A stretch of DNA of 64,000 nt. It comes from Asterella californica (Eukaryota > Streptophyta > Marchantiopsida > Marchantiales > Aytoniaceae). Shown piece by piece: positions 45,151 to 58,900 of the stretch. The notes beneath the pieces were generated by a model that had not been told where the DNA came from, did not search any database, and worked only from the letters and a program-made list of their open reading frames with translations. The position numbers and the translations under genes are program-made. Positions within the stretch are counted from its first letter, which is position 1. Every line of letters begins with the position of its first letter. The stretch spans positions 6,262,001-6,326,000 of the forward strand of contig JAYKYS010000012.1 of NCBI GenBank assembly GCA_036924285.1, given 5' to 3'.

Positions 45151-48100
45151 AGAATAGCTCGTAATAAACAACATGTAAATACTTTCTGTTCTCTATCATT
45201 TCTAGTCAATAGGAATGAAATTTCATCTAGTGGATAGAATTCTGATATGATCCGAGCTTGGCTAGTACAGTTGAACTATAGTCCGGCTCACTTGAGGTGG
45301 AATTCTAATACAAAGGCTTATCGAACAACAGCGAAACCAGAAGACATCGAATACATCGCTGCAAACTAGTGGAGTGCAGTTTCAACCTCACAATGAAACC
45401 AACCTTGACATGTACTCAACTCCGATTCCAATATTCTGGAAAGAAACAAATGTGTAATTTTTGAGCATTCAAGCTGAAGACAAGAGTAATAGATCCATTG
45501 TAAACACAATTCCACTCAAAACACCGTACTATATATATTCACAAAAGAAACTTCAAGAAGCACGTGTTCCAATATCCCTTCGACATGGATATATCATAGA
45601 GTGCAGAAAAGCTAAATGAGATGAAGCAACGACACATCACTAAAGAGATATCATGACAACAGTCATGTCATCTTATAGATCACCTTATCAAAGAAAATAT
45701 AGAGGTCTATCCAGGGCAGCCTCACAGTTTGAGAAAAAGAAAACACCACTTGTTGCACAAAACTGATGCAAGAGGTAAATATCAAGAATTCAAAGACAGC
45801 CTGCCATTTCAAGTAGACCGCAGCTGCCTCTGTATTGTAAAATCTAGAACTTACTTTCAGTCTCTGCTACTCTTATATGCAACTAAAGCCACTCATCTAT
45901 GGCAGTTGATCTCTGTGACTTATAGATGCCACTCCATTTCAACGATTATTTCTTCATCAGCTGAGAATGCGTTATTCTCAGAGAACTCCTCTCCATAGCC
46001 ATAACGTCATTTAGTGCTGCTGATGGATAATCCACATCGTCTGGTATTGGTGATACAAAATATTCTCCTCAAGACTCTTGAATATGACCGTTGTTCGCTT
46101 CTTCTTGTGAAGTGGAGGTTGTACTGGTTTGACTTTGTCGGCCGCTAAGGCAAGTCATACAATTGTGACCAAGCTTATTTGAGCTTCTTGCATAAGCTTC
46201 ATAACTTATGTGCTCCTTTCTTCCTGCCAATGCTTGGTCGTTCATGTTTATCAGCTGGGAAGTTGGATCTCAGCTACTCCAAATTGATTTTGAGATCTCG
46301 GCTGTACTTCTCCTGAAGGTCTTCTCTTCACTCTATGACGTCCTCTACGCACAGCAAGAGATGGTGTGCAACAACATGTTACTTCAACTAGATCATGCGT
46401 GCTGAACGGAGTAAAGAACCTAGAGTAAGCTAGTCTGAGAAAAATCTTGTGTCCAAACTCGGTCCAACGACCTCTTGGAGTTTCATCTTAACTCATGATC
46501 CCATACCATCACATGGAGACATGCCCACAACATGTCTTTTACTTCTAGCCATTCGCAATCCACTTCAAGAAATGATCTTAGAATGAACTCTTTACCAGAA
46601 GCAACAGAAGACACTAAATAATCATTATCAAAAGCTTGGTATACACGAAACTTTCCAGTCGTTGTCTCATTGTTACGTTGTTGGTCTTCTTGAACCTGTG
46701 TTCACCTTATCACTACTTGACGTTTGGTTATAGACTCCATAACATACTTATGCAACTCAACCATGAGTTTCAATGGAGCAAAGTTACGAGATAGTAACAT
46801 TTGTGCTCTCTACTAGATTGGAGGAACACTGTCCAAACTGAGGAACCTTCACGACATAAGATGCATTAGAGGTTGGATCAATACCTCTGATATATATACA
46901 GCCGCATCATGGTTAACATCATCAATTGCTTGTAAACTTACAAGCACAACTCTTATGTTAGAAGAAAGGATCACAACTAAACCAAAACTTGGATTGCAAA
47001 AAGAAAACCACTTCAACTTTTACACAAGCACAAGAAATGGAATAGTAGAGTGTGGATAGAGATTCTGTTCTTGCTCTATGGAGTTGTTTGAACATCTTCT
47101 CAATAGCAGTTTTCTATCTGGTCTTCACGTTGTTGTGTTGTGACACGGCTCACATGTGAATTTAGCGTAGAACTTGTATTGTGTTGTTTTCTATGTTTCA
47201 CGAACTTTTTCATGTGATGTTTCGTGAGTGTTTCTTAGTGTCTTAAATGAAGGATGAGGAGCAGCGAGAGTTTTATTTATGAATTTGATCTGAGTTCAAA
47301 ATCTTTCATTTCCAAATTCATTTCATTTAAGCTTCATTACATCCATCACGATCACTTTCGATAGTGATTCGTTGTCTACTTTGGTGAAGAGTTCATGAGG
47401 AGGGTGATAGACTTGCCTACTCCGATGATCTTGCTGATCGTCACGTATGGAGAGAAGTGAGACCTGACTATGCTCATCTTACTTTGACATGTGAATGGAT
47501 TTGAACTTTCTAGCCAACGTTTGTTTCAACGTCTAGGTTGATATCTGATGTTACTGTCGGCAGAAGATCTATCGTCGTGCGTGGATCACGAGGAACTTTG
47601 GTGAAGAATATTGTAATCAAGTGATGGCTTCCTCGTTTCCTTTTGTCGTATCTTTCATCATAGATAGATTCAAGGTCATTATTTTCATTTTGTATTAAAT
47701 CTCGTATATTTTCGAATCATTATTATCTCTATCATCTGACGATGATGATTATCCTATGTTAAGGTTGAGATCCAAAGTATTTTGGTTCAAACTCTGAAAG
47801 TGTGAGAGTGTTTTAGATCTATAGTGTCAAGTAGGAGATAAAATGATCTCCAATCTTCTTTCTCATTGGTTCATTTTTTATCAATCAAGGTCATCCAAGT
47901 TCCAAGGACGGTTTTGGAGTTTCCGAGGTCTTCCTGGGGGTCACTCGTGGAGTGTGAGGTCTCGTGGGAAAGCTCTTGAGTTAAGCTACAATCTGGTGGC
48001 AAAGATCAATCGATATGTATATCTGAGTGTAGAGTTATGATAGTTCAAAGTCACGGGGGTCGAATCTACCTCGAGTCACATTTAGTACCTCGGGAGTTTT

Positions 48101-49440
48101 GAAAGATGATCTTTTGGTGTTGTCAAAGGTACTGGATAGTGACACCATGCTGTCATACCATATGTAAATTAGTCTTATATTTGGATTCGATTTGATCTCA
48201 AATTGGTCGAATGAAGTTGGCTGTAACAGTTGACAAGTAGAAGTAAAACCGACTTTCCTGTATTCAAGGGTTGAGTTATTTCATAAGCATATGATCAAAT
48301 CTTTGAGTGAAACTTTCCAAGATTGGAGTGCGTCCTATTAGCTTATTACTTGTGAAATTTGAGCTCATTTGGTTAAGGGAAGGTGTTGGGATCATAGATT
48401 TGAGCCACCGGGGTATGTAAAGCTCATAAGTCAACACAGACAAAAGACTTGGTCCATTTCGAGCAACTGGTTTGTGGTCTGAGGCTAAAATTTCAGAGGG
48501 TAGTAGTGAGGGATTAGAGGGAATTTCTTGTGAAGTTTGAGTCCAGTTGGAAGTTGAAGGTGGGAGAAATAAGTTGCTAAAGTTCAGATTACAGCGTGAC
48601 GAGTTTAGAAGGAGAAGAGTGATTTCACCTACATCTCTTGGTTGGCTTCAAACAAACAACTTGGGAATTGGAAATAGAACTTCTTGGAGGTGCTGCAAGT
48701 GAGACAAGGGAGTTATGTTGTGAGTTTGGTATGGAGATGATAATAAGAAGAGACGTTGCATTATGTCAAAGTTGATGATTGGAAATCTCTAACTGCGGAG
48801 TATCATTGTCTTCTGCACCACGCCTCAAGCTCACTGGTTGCTTTCTGCATGCTTGTCTTATCTTGTTGGAAGCTCTAGAAGACAAGCTTTCTAGTGGTAT
48901 GTTGCATGCTTTGTTTGGAGCTTGTTTTATCACTCAAAATTTAGATTAAACATGCGAGTCAGGAAGAAGGATTAAGACGTTTTGGATTACGAGTGTTAGA
49001 AATGATCCCGGTAGGAGTTGTCTTGATCCATTCAGTGTGTTATAAGTATCATTGGAAAGCTTGTAGAGTAAGCTATCCATTGTTGTAAAATTCAGCTTGA
49101 ATGGAGCTCATATCAGCAAACCGTAGAAGGTCAAAATTGAGTATCTTAGGTAGTTTGTCGAGAGAAAATGATGAAGAGGGTATTGCTAGTGCACAAGCAG
49201 GCCCAAAGGATAGTTTGAAGGTGCTTATGTTACCTAAAGTATATGTTCATCATGTATGAATCCTTCTGTACTTAGAATAAGAGTGACCGTCCAATTGTGT
49301 TGTTTGATGCAAGTGTGTTACACTTAAGGTTAGGTTAAGTCATTAGAAATCGAGACAAAACCTGATAGATTGGGTAGTGAGGGCACTAGGATTTCATCGA
49401 GTTGGTTCAAACTCTTATCCTATCTCTCTACAGCCAGATA
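45151..49440. other. Unrecognised 4.3-kb stretch
   Basis: No coding frame exceeds about 90 codons and no domain is recognised. 47.8-49.2 kb is prose-like non-repetitive DNA of even composition that could be an old LTR or intron-like DNA. I cannot show either. A 9-bp hairpin with a 2-nt loop is at 46,927-46,946 (TGCTTGTAA and its complement). Confidence 0.35.
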
Positions 49441-49457
49441 CCTCTTGTATTGCCAGA

Positions 49458-50310
49458 TCAAACTTCACGCTCTACAATAACATTTTGTTTGAGATGGATA
49501 ATACAATGCAAATGTTGGTGACCACCAAAAATATTCTGCACTGCATGGATTAGAGCTTTCTGTCTATTGCTCACAAAAGACATATGCATGCAAACGGTAT
49601 CATGTATGGCTCTCAACAATAACTCACAAAAAAAGTCCAATTCTCTTTATCTTCTTTGTCCATTCTAGCCCATGCTAGAAACATAATATGATTATTTTCA
49701 TCAAGAGCAATAGCTAAGACACTTGCATTAATAACCTCTTGTTTTTTGTATGACATACATCGAGTCTTATGACAAGACGTAAGTACACAAACACAGATCT
49801 GAGAGTGTCTGGACAAATGAAAGTCTTCTGAAAGATCTGTGTGCCTAGATATACATCCCATTGGATAAAACACTATGGATTTTAATCTATCACAATACGT
49901 TAGAATCCTTTGACTGCTCTCGTCACCGCAAATGATTGACCGTTTGTAATCACCACGGAATTCTTCAATGAGTTGGTTTACTCGAACCTCATGGTGTACT
50001 GCAACTCTGTTTATCAACGTGGTGGCAAGCCACCTCGCATTGTGTGATGGCGCTCTTCAGGTGTGCACATGAGCTAGACATATGTGCACAAGATTAACAC
50101 CGTTATCACAAAGCTCTGTGTTTGTTTTTTGAACTGTGCACGTACTCTCCATCTGCACGGATGGGTGATCTTGGAAGCACAAGCGTTTCCAACATTATCA
50201 TCGCAAACTCCATTGTTATCTCTCTTTTGTTGTGTTCATTGAACTGCTCGTGAGAAAGATTTGTTTTTTCTATTCTAGAAGAAAACACTCGTTCAGACGA
50301 TACATACAAT
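49458..50310 (-). pseudogene. MULE transposase fragment
   Basis: The minus strand shows a Mutator-like transposase core in two frames. The first (50,017-49,613) has VINASVLAIALDENNHIMFL and ARMDKEDKENWTFFV, the usual region around the first and second core positions (the 'A.A...E....W.WF' block). The second (49,640-49,458) has FVSNRQKALIHAVQNIFGG and HLHCIIHLKQNV, the SDRQKG...A....P...H.FC..HL block. Upstream, near 50.05 kb, HTPEERHHTMRGGL resembles the region before the core. The catalytic Asp of 'SDRQKG' is Asn here. The frameshift near 49,630 and the lack of a zinc-finger tail show decay. The family cuts and pastes MULEs and could have mobilised the MITEs in this window. Confidence 0.72.
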
Positions 50311-51820
50311 AATGAACAAATCGTGTCTGATCAAAGAGTAAGCAGTCCAAGTGATACCATTCAGCAGATTAAACACAGATAAAGAGAGAGGTATAAACTC
50401 TGTTGACTTGGTGTGCATAACGGTTTTCTGCAATCACAGCAGTCCACACGAATGGAGATTAACTTCTTGATGGACTTAAGTCTATATATGCGATGATTTA
50501 CAATTACATGCCAAAAGTGAAGAAAACACTTTGGAGAAGCCATAGATCGAGTTGCGAGAATTTCTTATCATCATTGTCAACGGAAAAACATACATAGAAG
50601 TTCTCACTATTATGCAGAGAACACCTACGATCATCTCTCTTCTGTGACGTTGATGGAAGCAGAGCATGTTCACTAGAACCACCACAATGAAGAAGATGGT
50701 GGCACCCACTAGCATCCCCATGGCGTTTCTCTGCAAAGTCACCAAAGAAAGAAACTCAATACCCTTCTAGGTCGTTTTGCTATATACAACACAAAATAGC
50801 AATACGATCATTAGAGCTAAGCCATGAATCATCCACCCTAGCGCTCCAAGATACCATCTTACCGATTGTCGTCTGTCCTTCGCATATGCTATGTGTACAT
50901 CAAGATAAATGATTTCGATCAACTCATCTGTCGCATTGATAGTTATAACCAGAACGCTCATGTTCACAAATGGAGATCCGTACAATAACCAAAGTAGACA
51001 ATTTAACAGTGTAGCGATGTGGAACTGCCGAGTATCCTTTTGCGGACTTCATCTTGTGTATTTTCACGAAGGTGGGTCTGTGGAGTTCATAACAACAACA
51101 TGTTAAACATGTTCAACTTTTCAAGAAATCATATCCACTAAAACATAGTAACCATCTTCATGGACGTTTTGAGTATGCTCTCTTACTGTCACTGTAAACA
51201 ACAATTTTTTGCCAGTGCCTGACTCGGTGAAAAGAGCATTCCAAAGAGTCCGTGCATGCAAAAGATGCAACAAATATTGCAATGATGTATCCAAGAACTT
51301 CGGAACTGTTTGACGAAACTACGACGAACTAGTGGCAAAACTGTTTGACGGATGCTGGAAGAAACTCTAGGGTTCTTAGCTTAGTGGTGCAACGTACCAC
51401 TAATGGATATTTTCTCGGTGATCCCATAATGAACTTTCGCTTACATACACTTTACTGCAGGCGCCCCTTCATCGAGACTACAACCCAAGTTTTGAATTCA
51501 ACATCATGACAAGAACTTTAAACGTGCTTCTGGAAGATTAATGAACGGTGAAGCTATACACCGTCATTGAGTTTTGGATGTTAAGTGGGAGCAAGAAGGA
51601 TGTGTGAGCAGGAACAACTTCATGATCAGACCTTGGAGAACTTGACTATAAATGTGCTGAAAGTGAAAGAGACGTTATGTTTGCGTGACCCTTTATATAA
51701 TTAACTACCTCTTCGGAGTAGTTCTTTGGCAGCTGTATGCGTAGTTTCTTGAAGCTTTTGCAGATAAGACTAGACAAGCAGCATGGAGGACCCGACCCAT
51801 CAAATTTATTATAGAAAGTT
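50311..51820. other. MULE flank, no gene seen
   Basis: Short minus-strand frames (50,482-50,745, 50,767-50,985) contain hydrophobic runs such as ATIFFIVVVLVNMLCF but no recognised domain. Terminal inverted repeats of the MULE were not found. Confidence 0.35.
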
Positions 51821-51928
51821 AATTAATGTGCAACCTCATCCTGTGATAACAAAATGAGGTTGTACACAGTTGTTATCAGAGGATGAGGTTGCACATTAAT
51901 TAGGTTAGCCCTAGAGCTAACCCTAATT
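51821..51928. repeat. 31-bp hairpin followed by a second hairpin
   Basis: Arms 51,821-51,851 and 51,871-51,901 pair over 31 bp with one mismatch and a 19-nt loop. The loop itself repeats part of the arm (ATGAGGTTGTAC). Overlapping its end, AATTAGGTTAGC (51,898-51,909) pairs with GCTAACCCTAATT (51,916-51,928) with a one-base bulge. Confidence 0.92.
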
Positions 51929-54900
51929 AACACTAACTCCTGCACACAAGAACCTTGTGAGTCCTGTCTCTCTAATTCCGGAGCCATTCTGTAAGTAGCT
52001 GATTTGAACATCACACATGACCTCTGTGCCTCCGCACAATAGCACCGAAGAGTACACTCGAATGAGTCTACGATATCAAATGAAGATATCAGTGATATTC
52101 GGGTTGCCTAAGCTTTTACTCTTCATTCTTCACAAATGCAACAACAATAACTTAACTGAAGACCAACCTTCGAACCTAATAAGCAATTTCAAACGATAAC
52201 AGATAGTACTTTATCTACAGCTAGAGAGCGGAGACTTTTTATGCTAACAGTTGATAGCACATATCAATTCCAAGACGAAGTTATGTGATTCAGCCTTCTA
52301 ATCGATGCGAATGTAATAACCTCATCCGTAGTCTCAGTAATTTGATAACACCAATATAACACGTAACTGTGTGATTAGTCGCTGCTTAACGCTTCACTGT
52401 TTATGTACGTGATTACTCCAACAGCTATAGTTGAGGTGATTCATTAGTAAACAGCGAAAAGACACTCGTCCTAAAGCAGCAGAGCTGCCAAAATGGCATG
52501 ACTCTGTATTTACCTTCATCAGGTGTGAAACCTGAAAAATTTTGATAATGTGCGCTCGCCAACCGACTTTCTCATCACCTCTCCAGAGGCTGCTATACAA
52601 ACGAGCTGAGTTCTGGAAGCACGCTGTATATTGCTATCCACGCTGTCAAGCGTCTGTCGTGTCACCATCTCCTTCAGCTAATTCTCAGGTGCTAATTATA
52701 CCACGTGCATTCATCTCATTCAAATTTTGGAAGCACTATTCAGTTCTCTCGCTATCAGTAGCATCTCACTGTGAATACTATCACTGTTTTGAAACTTGAG
52801 GCCAAATCGGAACTAAAGGAACTACTTTGCGACTCAACGCAAAGCTAGAAGAACAGCGTGCCATAGAAGAACATGGAACTAGTTATCTTCGATGACTCAT
52901 CACTCTACTTGCGTAGGGGTATGTTGAAATAACTTTCAGAACTTGGGGTGGTGGGAAGTAACGCTTCTCGTTTCGGCTATGGCTCACCGTTTTGACTCAG
53001 ACGTCGACCGGACAGTCCGCACGGCAACCTGACCCACCAAAATGAGTTGGGTATGCCTGACGAGCATGCCCGGGCTGGTCCCCCGGGTACGTCCCAATTT
53101 TTATGCAAGCCCGAGAGGGAGATAAATGACACCCCCTCATGTATCCCCACAAGCAAAACCCCCCGTATACATACTACCCGTATCAGAGGCTACAGCAGTA
53201 GTCTTTCACTATCAACCGCTGGAGTAATTAAGTAGTTCATCTACATTAGCAATCCTCGTATCACCTTTGGTCTTCTCTTCAACTATCGTGTGGACATATA
53301 TTGATATTATTATATACGTCTCACCTGCATGCGCAGGTAGTCCTAGGTACCCATTAATGAACTCGACCATAGCAGTGAGATCTTATCAAACTTCTGGGCT
53401 ATATTGATTAATCACAGTCTGTTTAGGAGTTGTTAGTTTCAATTCTATAAGTACTAATGTTAAACGAGAAATATAAAATAACTTCAAAATGAAATTATAT
53501 TTTAAAAATAAGTCTCAAATGCTATATACAACGTGCATGCAAGAACTGGGAAATAAAATCTATAAGCAATGTAGGAGAATGCGCGCTCCAAGAACCATAA
53601 GAAATGCCTCTAAGCTTGTCCCGTAAGAAAGAGGTGAATGGAAGAGGTGAAAAGGGATCCCAACTCCTCACAGAGACTTCAGGTAACTCTTTCTTGCATT
53701 TTGATGCGAATTAAAGCCAAATGATATACCCGCCCATCCCATCGGAGCCGATGGCGAGACATCCGAACAAGCGCAAGCTTAAGCCATGTTCGTGAATATA
53801 TTACGTTAAGCACATGAGAGAGAAAACAGCTACGAGGTGGATACAGTCTCCAGTTGTCAGTCTTTAGCTAGCGTTGCCCATCAAAATTCGTTTGCTAAAA
53901 GCCTTAGGGCTTACGTTGCAGGATCCCTTACGGTCGACGGTCGGCCGACCGGGAAAGGCTTAAGGCTCCTGCTAAAATATCTAAAGCGAAAAATAAATAA
54001 TCAATAAGAATGAATGTGATTTCAGTTTAGAAGGGCGACTCAATATATATTAACCGCGGTTCAGCAGAAAGTTGGACGTTGGAAAGATCCGGTCTTTTTC
54101 CTTTCACCTTTCGGGAAATATTTCCCCTTAACTACTAGCCTGTTAGAAGTCATCAGAAGGAGAACATTTAATCAAAACTTACTATACAAACAATGTGAGT
54201 TAATATACTACTTATATGCTATTACCTCTATCTGATTTACCTAACGGCTTTCACAGTACTTATCACGTAAAAGTCTTGTCAGAAGTCAGCTCTTCTATTT
54301 TGACTTCTTACCTTCCGTAGAGTTAGATTATACGATCATCAGTATGCAGACTATCATACGATCGATCAGTTGCAATCCCCACGATCCAGTTTCCAATCCC
54401 CGGATTTCCTTATGGAATCGAACTGCCTGATTGGTACTCCCAGTGAAGTGCATGAGAAACGATCGGAGGAATGCAAAAGGACACTCCTAGGCCACATGAT
54501 CAGTTCGATAAGATCCTGGCTAATGTAAACTACCAAATGTCGATCGTGGGATGTAGATATAGAGCACATAAAGCGGGTAAAAGTCTTAGACAGTACTTGA
54601 AGGTCTTCGTTGCTAGCACTGTACCGAGTTTCGCTGCTGACACGTGTCTGTTCAGTGCCAAACGTTCAGTCAATCAAGGTGGACGTCGATAGAGTGTGAC
54701 AGAGTACGTAGCACTAATGATATGTACATACTGAATCTCTTTGTCCGGATCCGTGAAGCTTTAGGAGCTTTAAGGTCGACTAGAATCACGAACTCTACGA
54801 ACCTTGCTAGGTTTCAGTTTTCTGGTCGTCGCCGTCCACGATTAATTTATTTAGTAGGACATATATATATCGTAGACCTCATACTCTCAGGAGAATAGGA

Positions 54901-55796
54901 TTCCTTGTCCATGCAGTCATTTAAGTTGGTCGCATATCAATACATTAATGCAGCTGTCATCATTTGTCGTCGTGCACCTTGTGGCTTATAACTGCATGCA
55001 TACATGTGGACACCCTGCACACTGTCTAAGTGTAACCTAATTATAAGGTACCTTGTACTTGTGAAGTGTATATATACACGTCTGTAGCCGTCTGGATGAG
55101 AGACTCCATTGCGCAAGTTTCTGCTATATATGTAGTTTCTTCGAGAGTTACACAAGGGTATGAGGGATTCACGGAATTCAGAGTGTGCATTTTGTCAGGT
55201 CCGGTGTTTTCAATGCTTGGGTAACTGAGTCGATGAGTAATAAAACGGCCCACCACCTACGTATATAGAGATGTAACTATGTTCCAAGTTCTTAAACTGA
55301 GCCATGAAATATAATACACTCTATAAACTTCTCATGATCAAGTCTGTTCTCATCCGCAATCTTTGCAGCTTGCATCAATATCCCGTAACGTACTCAGGCC
55401 ATGTCGACAATGCTTAATTCACTTCCAGCAATCACGAATCTGAAAGCTTGTCACACTAGTACTTAAAGAAACAATCCTTTAATTTCTCTGTAATCTCGTT
55501 GAGTCTAGCTCTTCAAATGTCCTAACTTTGGCGTAGGTTATGGCCATGGGCTACTATAACAGTAGCCCTGTTATGTATTTCAGCTACCGCTGCTAACCAT
55601 GATGATCAGGAACACACATGTTTGTTTGTTTTGACACTGTAGTCGGCCAGAATCTGAAGTTCAATTTCATAGATAGAATTTAATGATAGTTGTTCTGTCA
55701 TTGCAGTTACAAACTGATCCCGAAGCGAGATAATTATATATCACATGGGAAGAATTAGACTCAGAGCTGCTAGAGCTCAGACTGGAGTGGATATCG
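51929..55796. other. Unrecognised stretch
   Basis: No gene is supported in 3.9 kb. Short frames lack domains. A 14-bp GC-rich palindrome CGGTCGGCCGACCG lies at 53,940-53,953 inside a looser inverted repeat (AGCCTTAGGGCTT against AAGGCTTAAGGCT). Confidence 0.4.
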
Positions 55797-55955
55797 ATAT
55801 ATCGATCCGGAGGTTGTGCATGCGCACGACGAAGAAAGATATATATATATATATATATATTAGCTGGAGGGAGCATATGGACTGGAGGTCTGTCTCTCTG
55901 TTCGTCGTGCATTAATTCCACATGCATGCACAACCTCCACGTACTCTATCGATCC
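55797..55955. repeat. Long fold-back with AT-microsatellite loop
   Basis: The 15-bp arm GGAGGTTGTGCATGC (55,809-55,823) pairs perfectly with 55,924-55,938. The adjacent 10-bp arm GCACGACGAA (55,824-55,833) pairs with 55,901-55,910, leaving a 13-nt bulge on the 3' side. The loop holds (AT)11 at 55,839-55,860. Outer GATC/ATCGAT text adds weak pairing. Size and shape are within the range of plant MIRNA fold-backs, but a MITE is as likely. Confidence 0.7.
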
Positions 55956-58890
55956 TCTCCTTTCAGAGAATTAGATCCGGAAGCCCCCAGACAAATTCTT
56001 TCCATGTGAATTATCTGATTTTTAAGGGTTCGAACTGAGAATCCACCAGAATTTAAGCGATCACTTAAATTAAGCTGTTTTAAAGTGGACGGGAGGAGTA
56101 CTTAACCAGATTATGTGCTCATTCTCGAATATTTTTCGGCTTGGTCTTCAAAAGAAACGTACTGCATGCGCATCATCCTCATCACGTGGAACCATGAGGA
56201 ACTACTGCAACCACGCAGTTGGTCCAGTGCCAGGTTGATTGGGCATTCATGTTCAACTTAAAACTTTCAGTCGTTATTCCGTAGCCAGGTTCTTCGAATC
56301 AGTTCAGACTGCGCTTCCTACTATATGGTCATGATATAAGCGATGAAATTTATTGCGCTTAATTTGAAGCAGTCAGTACGTGATAGGATGGAAACCTTTG
56401 AGCTTTATTAGTACACATGCAGACATTCGCAGCTGTAAGCTCCGTTTCGTCTAAAACTCCTGATTCCTGATACTAGCAGCTGCAGCAGTACGTGTCATAG
56501 ATGCTTAGCTAATAATTACCGAGAAGTATAGCTTGTTCGATCTAAGATTGAATTGCTTCGTTGTTATTCACTGTAATTTCACTGTTGTCCCGAAGGTGAG
56601 GCCCCTACAAATATTCGAAGAGATTAGTTGAACGATTAAATATAGCATAGTCAGCTAAGTGAGTAGCTTAATTAGTTATACTTCAATACATTCACAGCTC
56701 ATGATTCTACGAAGCCACAGAAGAAAGGATCTTAGATCGCTAACAGCCTAACATGTGGATCTCATCCATTGCGAGCGAATGTTATGTTATCCAAGCGTGT
56801 CTATTCTGTACCAGTCTATAGTATGTCCGTGCCAGTTTCCTCTGAGTGCCTTCGAAGTTCACAGCGGAGATTCTTCAGTGGTAGCAACTATTCGGGACGA
56901 CTGCAGAATAGCTACTTGTCTTAACCCGAGTTAATCTTTTAAACGTTAAGATTTATTGAACGGTAGAATCAAAGTTTTTCCTCTGAATGTGATCGTAAGA
57001 AAATTTGAAAAGCAACTGTTCTCTAATTACAGCCCATCCTATTTCAGTATTTGACAATATCATCAATGGAAACACAAAAGTGTCAGATTTATCGTTCACA
57101 TATTTTCGGCGTCACATATACTCTAAGAAATAAGAGTCGGAGAGAGATTTCTTCGTTCCTTATCGGAGAAAGAACGTCAACTGGACTTATGGTGTTTGGT
57201 ACAGACACCAGTATCTGGATCCCTGAAAAATTTAATGGTTCACTATAGCATGACCGAAACCAGTTGACATAGATATTCACATCCCATGCGTTTAGCCGAA
57301 CATGGTACGGGAAGAGGACAAGAGGAGGTATGAGGGGAAGATGGAAGAAGTAGACTGGTCAGGTTCAATGTGTGGTTCAATGTGGGGTTGAGTTAGGAGA
57401 GAGGTAAATGAAAAGCAGCTGAAATAATGTATGTCATCTGATTAATTGTCTGAAAACTGAAACGAATGAGCGAAGTAACCTGAGAAATATATATTCAAAT
57501 TTACACTACTAAATTTAATATTTTATAAATACATTTGTCTTTATAACTCAATTTATTACATATAGTCGTCGTGAAAACGCAGAAACTGTAAGTTAAGTGT
57601 GCAAAATGATCCGCATGTTACTATAAACACAATTGCCATGGATGAATAGTGCTATTAATATAAATATGTGCATATATCTCCTCTATTTGACGACGGAGAG
57701 TATGAATATGTTAAGAGGTTAAACTTTTATAAGCGTGTGAAACCATCTTTGGGGAACTCCTTTTGGTTTTTGTTAAGGAAAAAGTATATAAATATTATGT
57801 AAAAGAATTTATAGTAAGCTCATCAGATCATCTAAATCTATTTATAATTTTTAAGTGATAAACGATATAGAATTACGGGAAAATAAAAATATAATCCATT
57901 CAAGAAGTGCGGATTCATGCGTTGCAAAAATTACAAATGCAACAAGCATTATTCTGATCCACAGAATCCAATTAATTTATTACCTAACTTCTAAACAAGC
58001 AAATTTTTTCAAACCTCTGTCCATTATGCAAGGTAGTGAATAAATACGAAGGATATATCACTTGATGTATAGTTACAAGACCGAATGGATTAATTTATTC
58101 CTGAAAGGTTAGGGAATAAATAAATATCATTATTGAATTAATGTGTCTTTTTAGCAACCGCCTACCAGAGTATAAAAGAATCTCGTAGATTTGAACTTTA
58201 GACTTGTCCTTCTTGGATTTGTCATCCAAAATGTCACTATTATCATGAACCCCATCACTAGTTTTACGAACCCCATTTGCTTGCAACGTTTTTATCAAAA
58301 TCATTCATAAACAGATTACCTATACACTGTTTATTCAACTGCAATTATATAATGCAGGAGCCAAAGTAAGCATCTGATGAAAATTAATCTAAGACTCTAA
58401 ACCTCTAAGAAAAAGTGTCTTGTGAATTAAAATTTATATTTCATATCAATGGTATATTTATTATAAAATTTTCTAATAGTACTGTATAAACTCCATCTTA
58501 TACATATTAACGTGACGTTTGTATTTGTTGTTTTAGGATCAATATTTCGTACATAGCCAAATGTCACATGCTTATACATCCTCGATTTCTCAAATATAAA
58601 TTCCAAGTGACATTTGAACAGATTCACACGGTCAAATAACTATATCTATTATCATTAAAATAATTCAAAAGCTAAAGTCAGATTTTGACATAAATTAATC
58701 TAGTACTCCACTACCCGCTTAGTGTTACTTTCTGTTGGACTTTCCCAAGTGTCTTTTTGCAGGGTTAGGTTCTCACATGAGTTACTAAACAAAGAAGACT
58801 ATCGCCTAGGGAAGAGGCAACCAGCCTTCAGTGGACGGAAGTAGCCTCTCACTACAGTGAAGCTTCAGAATGCAGTACAGTACGTGCTTT
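55956..58890. other. AT-rich stretch, no gene seen
   Basis: No frame above about 75 codons has a recognisable product. Runs of AAATTTA near 57.5 kb resemble part of repeat R only loosely. Confidence 0.45.
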
Positions 58891-58900
58891 GCTCAGTTTG

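Noticed and set aside
45720..46500. Copia gag zinc knuckle on the minus strand (text like NKLGHNCMTC)
   Set aside because: Only part of the CCHC pattern is present and nothing around it matches Copia.
56024..56040. GGGTTCGAACTGA considered as a tRNA B-box
   Set aside because: No matching A-box, acceptor stem or anticodon arm can be formed upstream.
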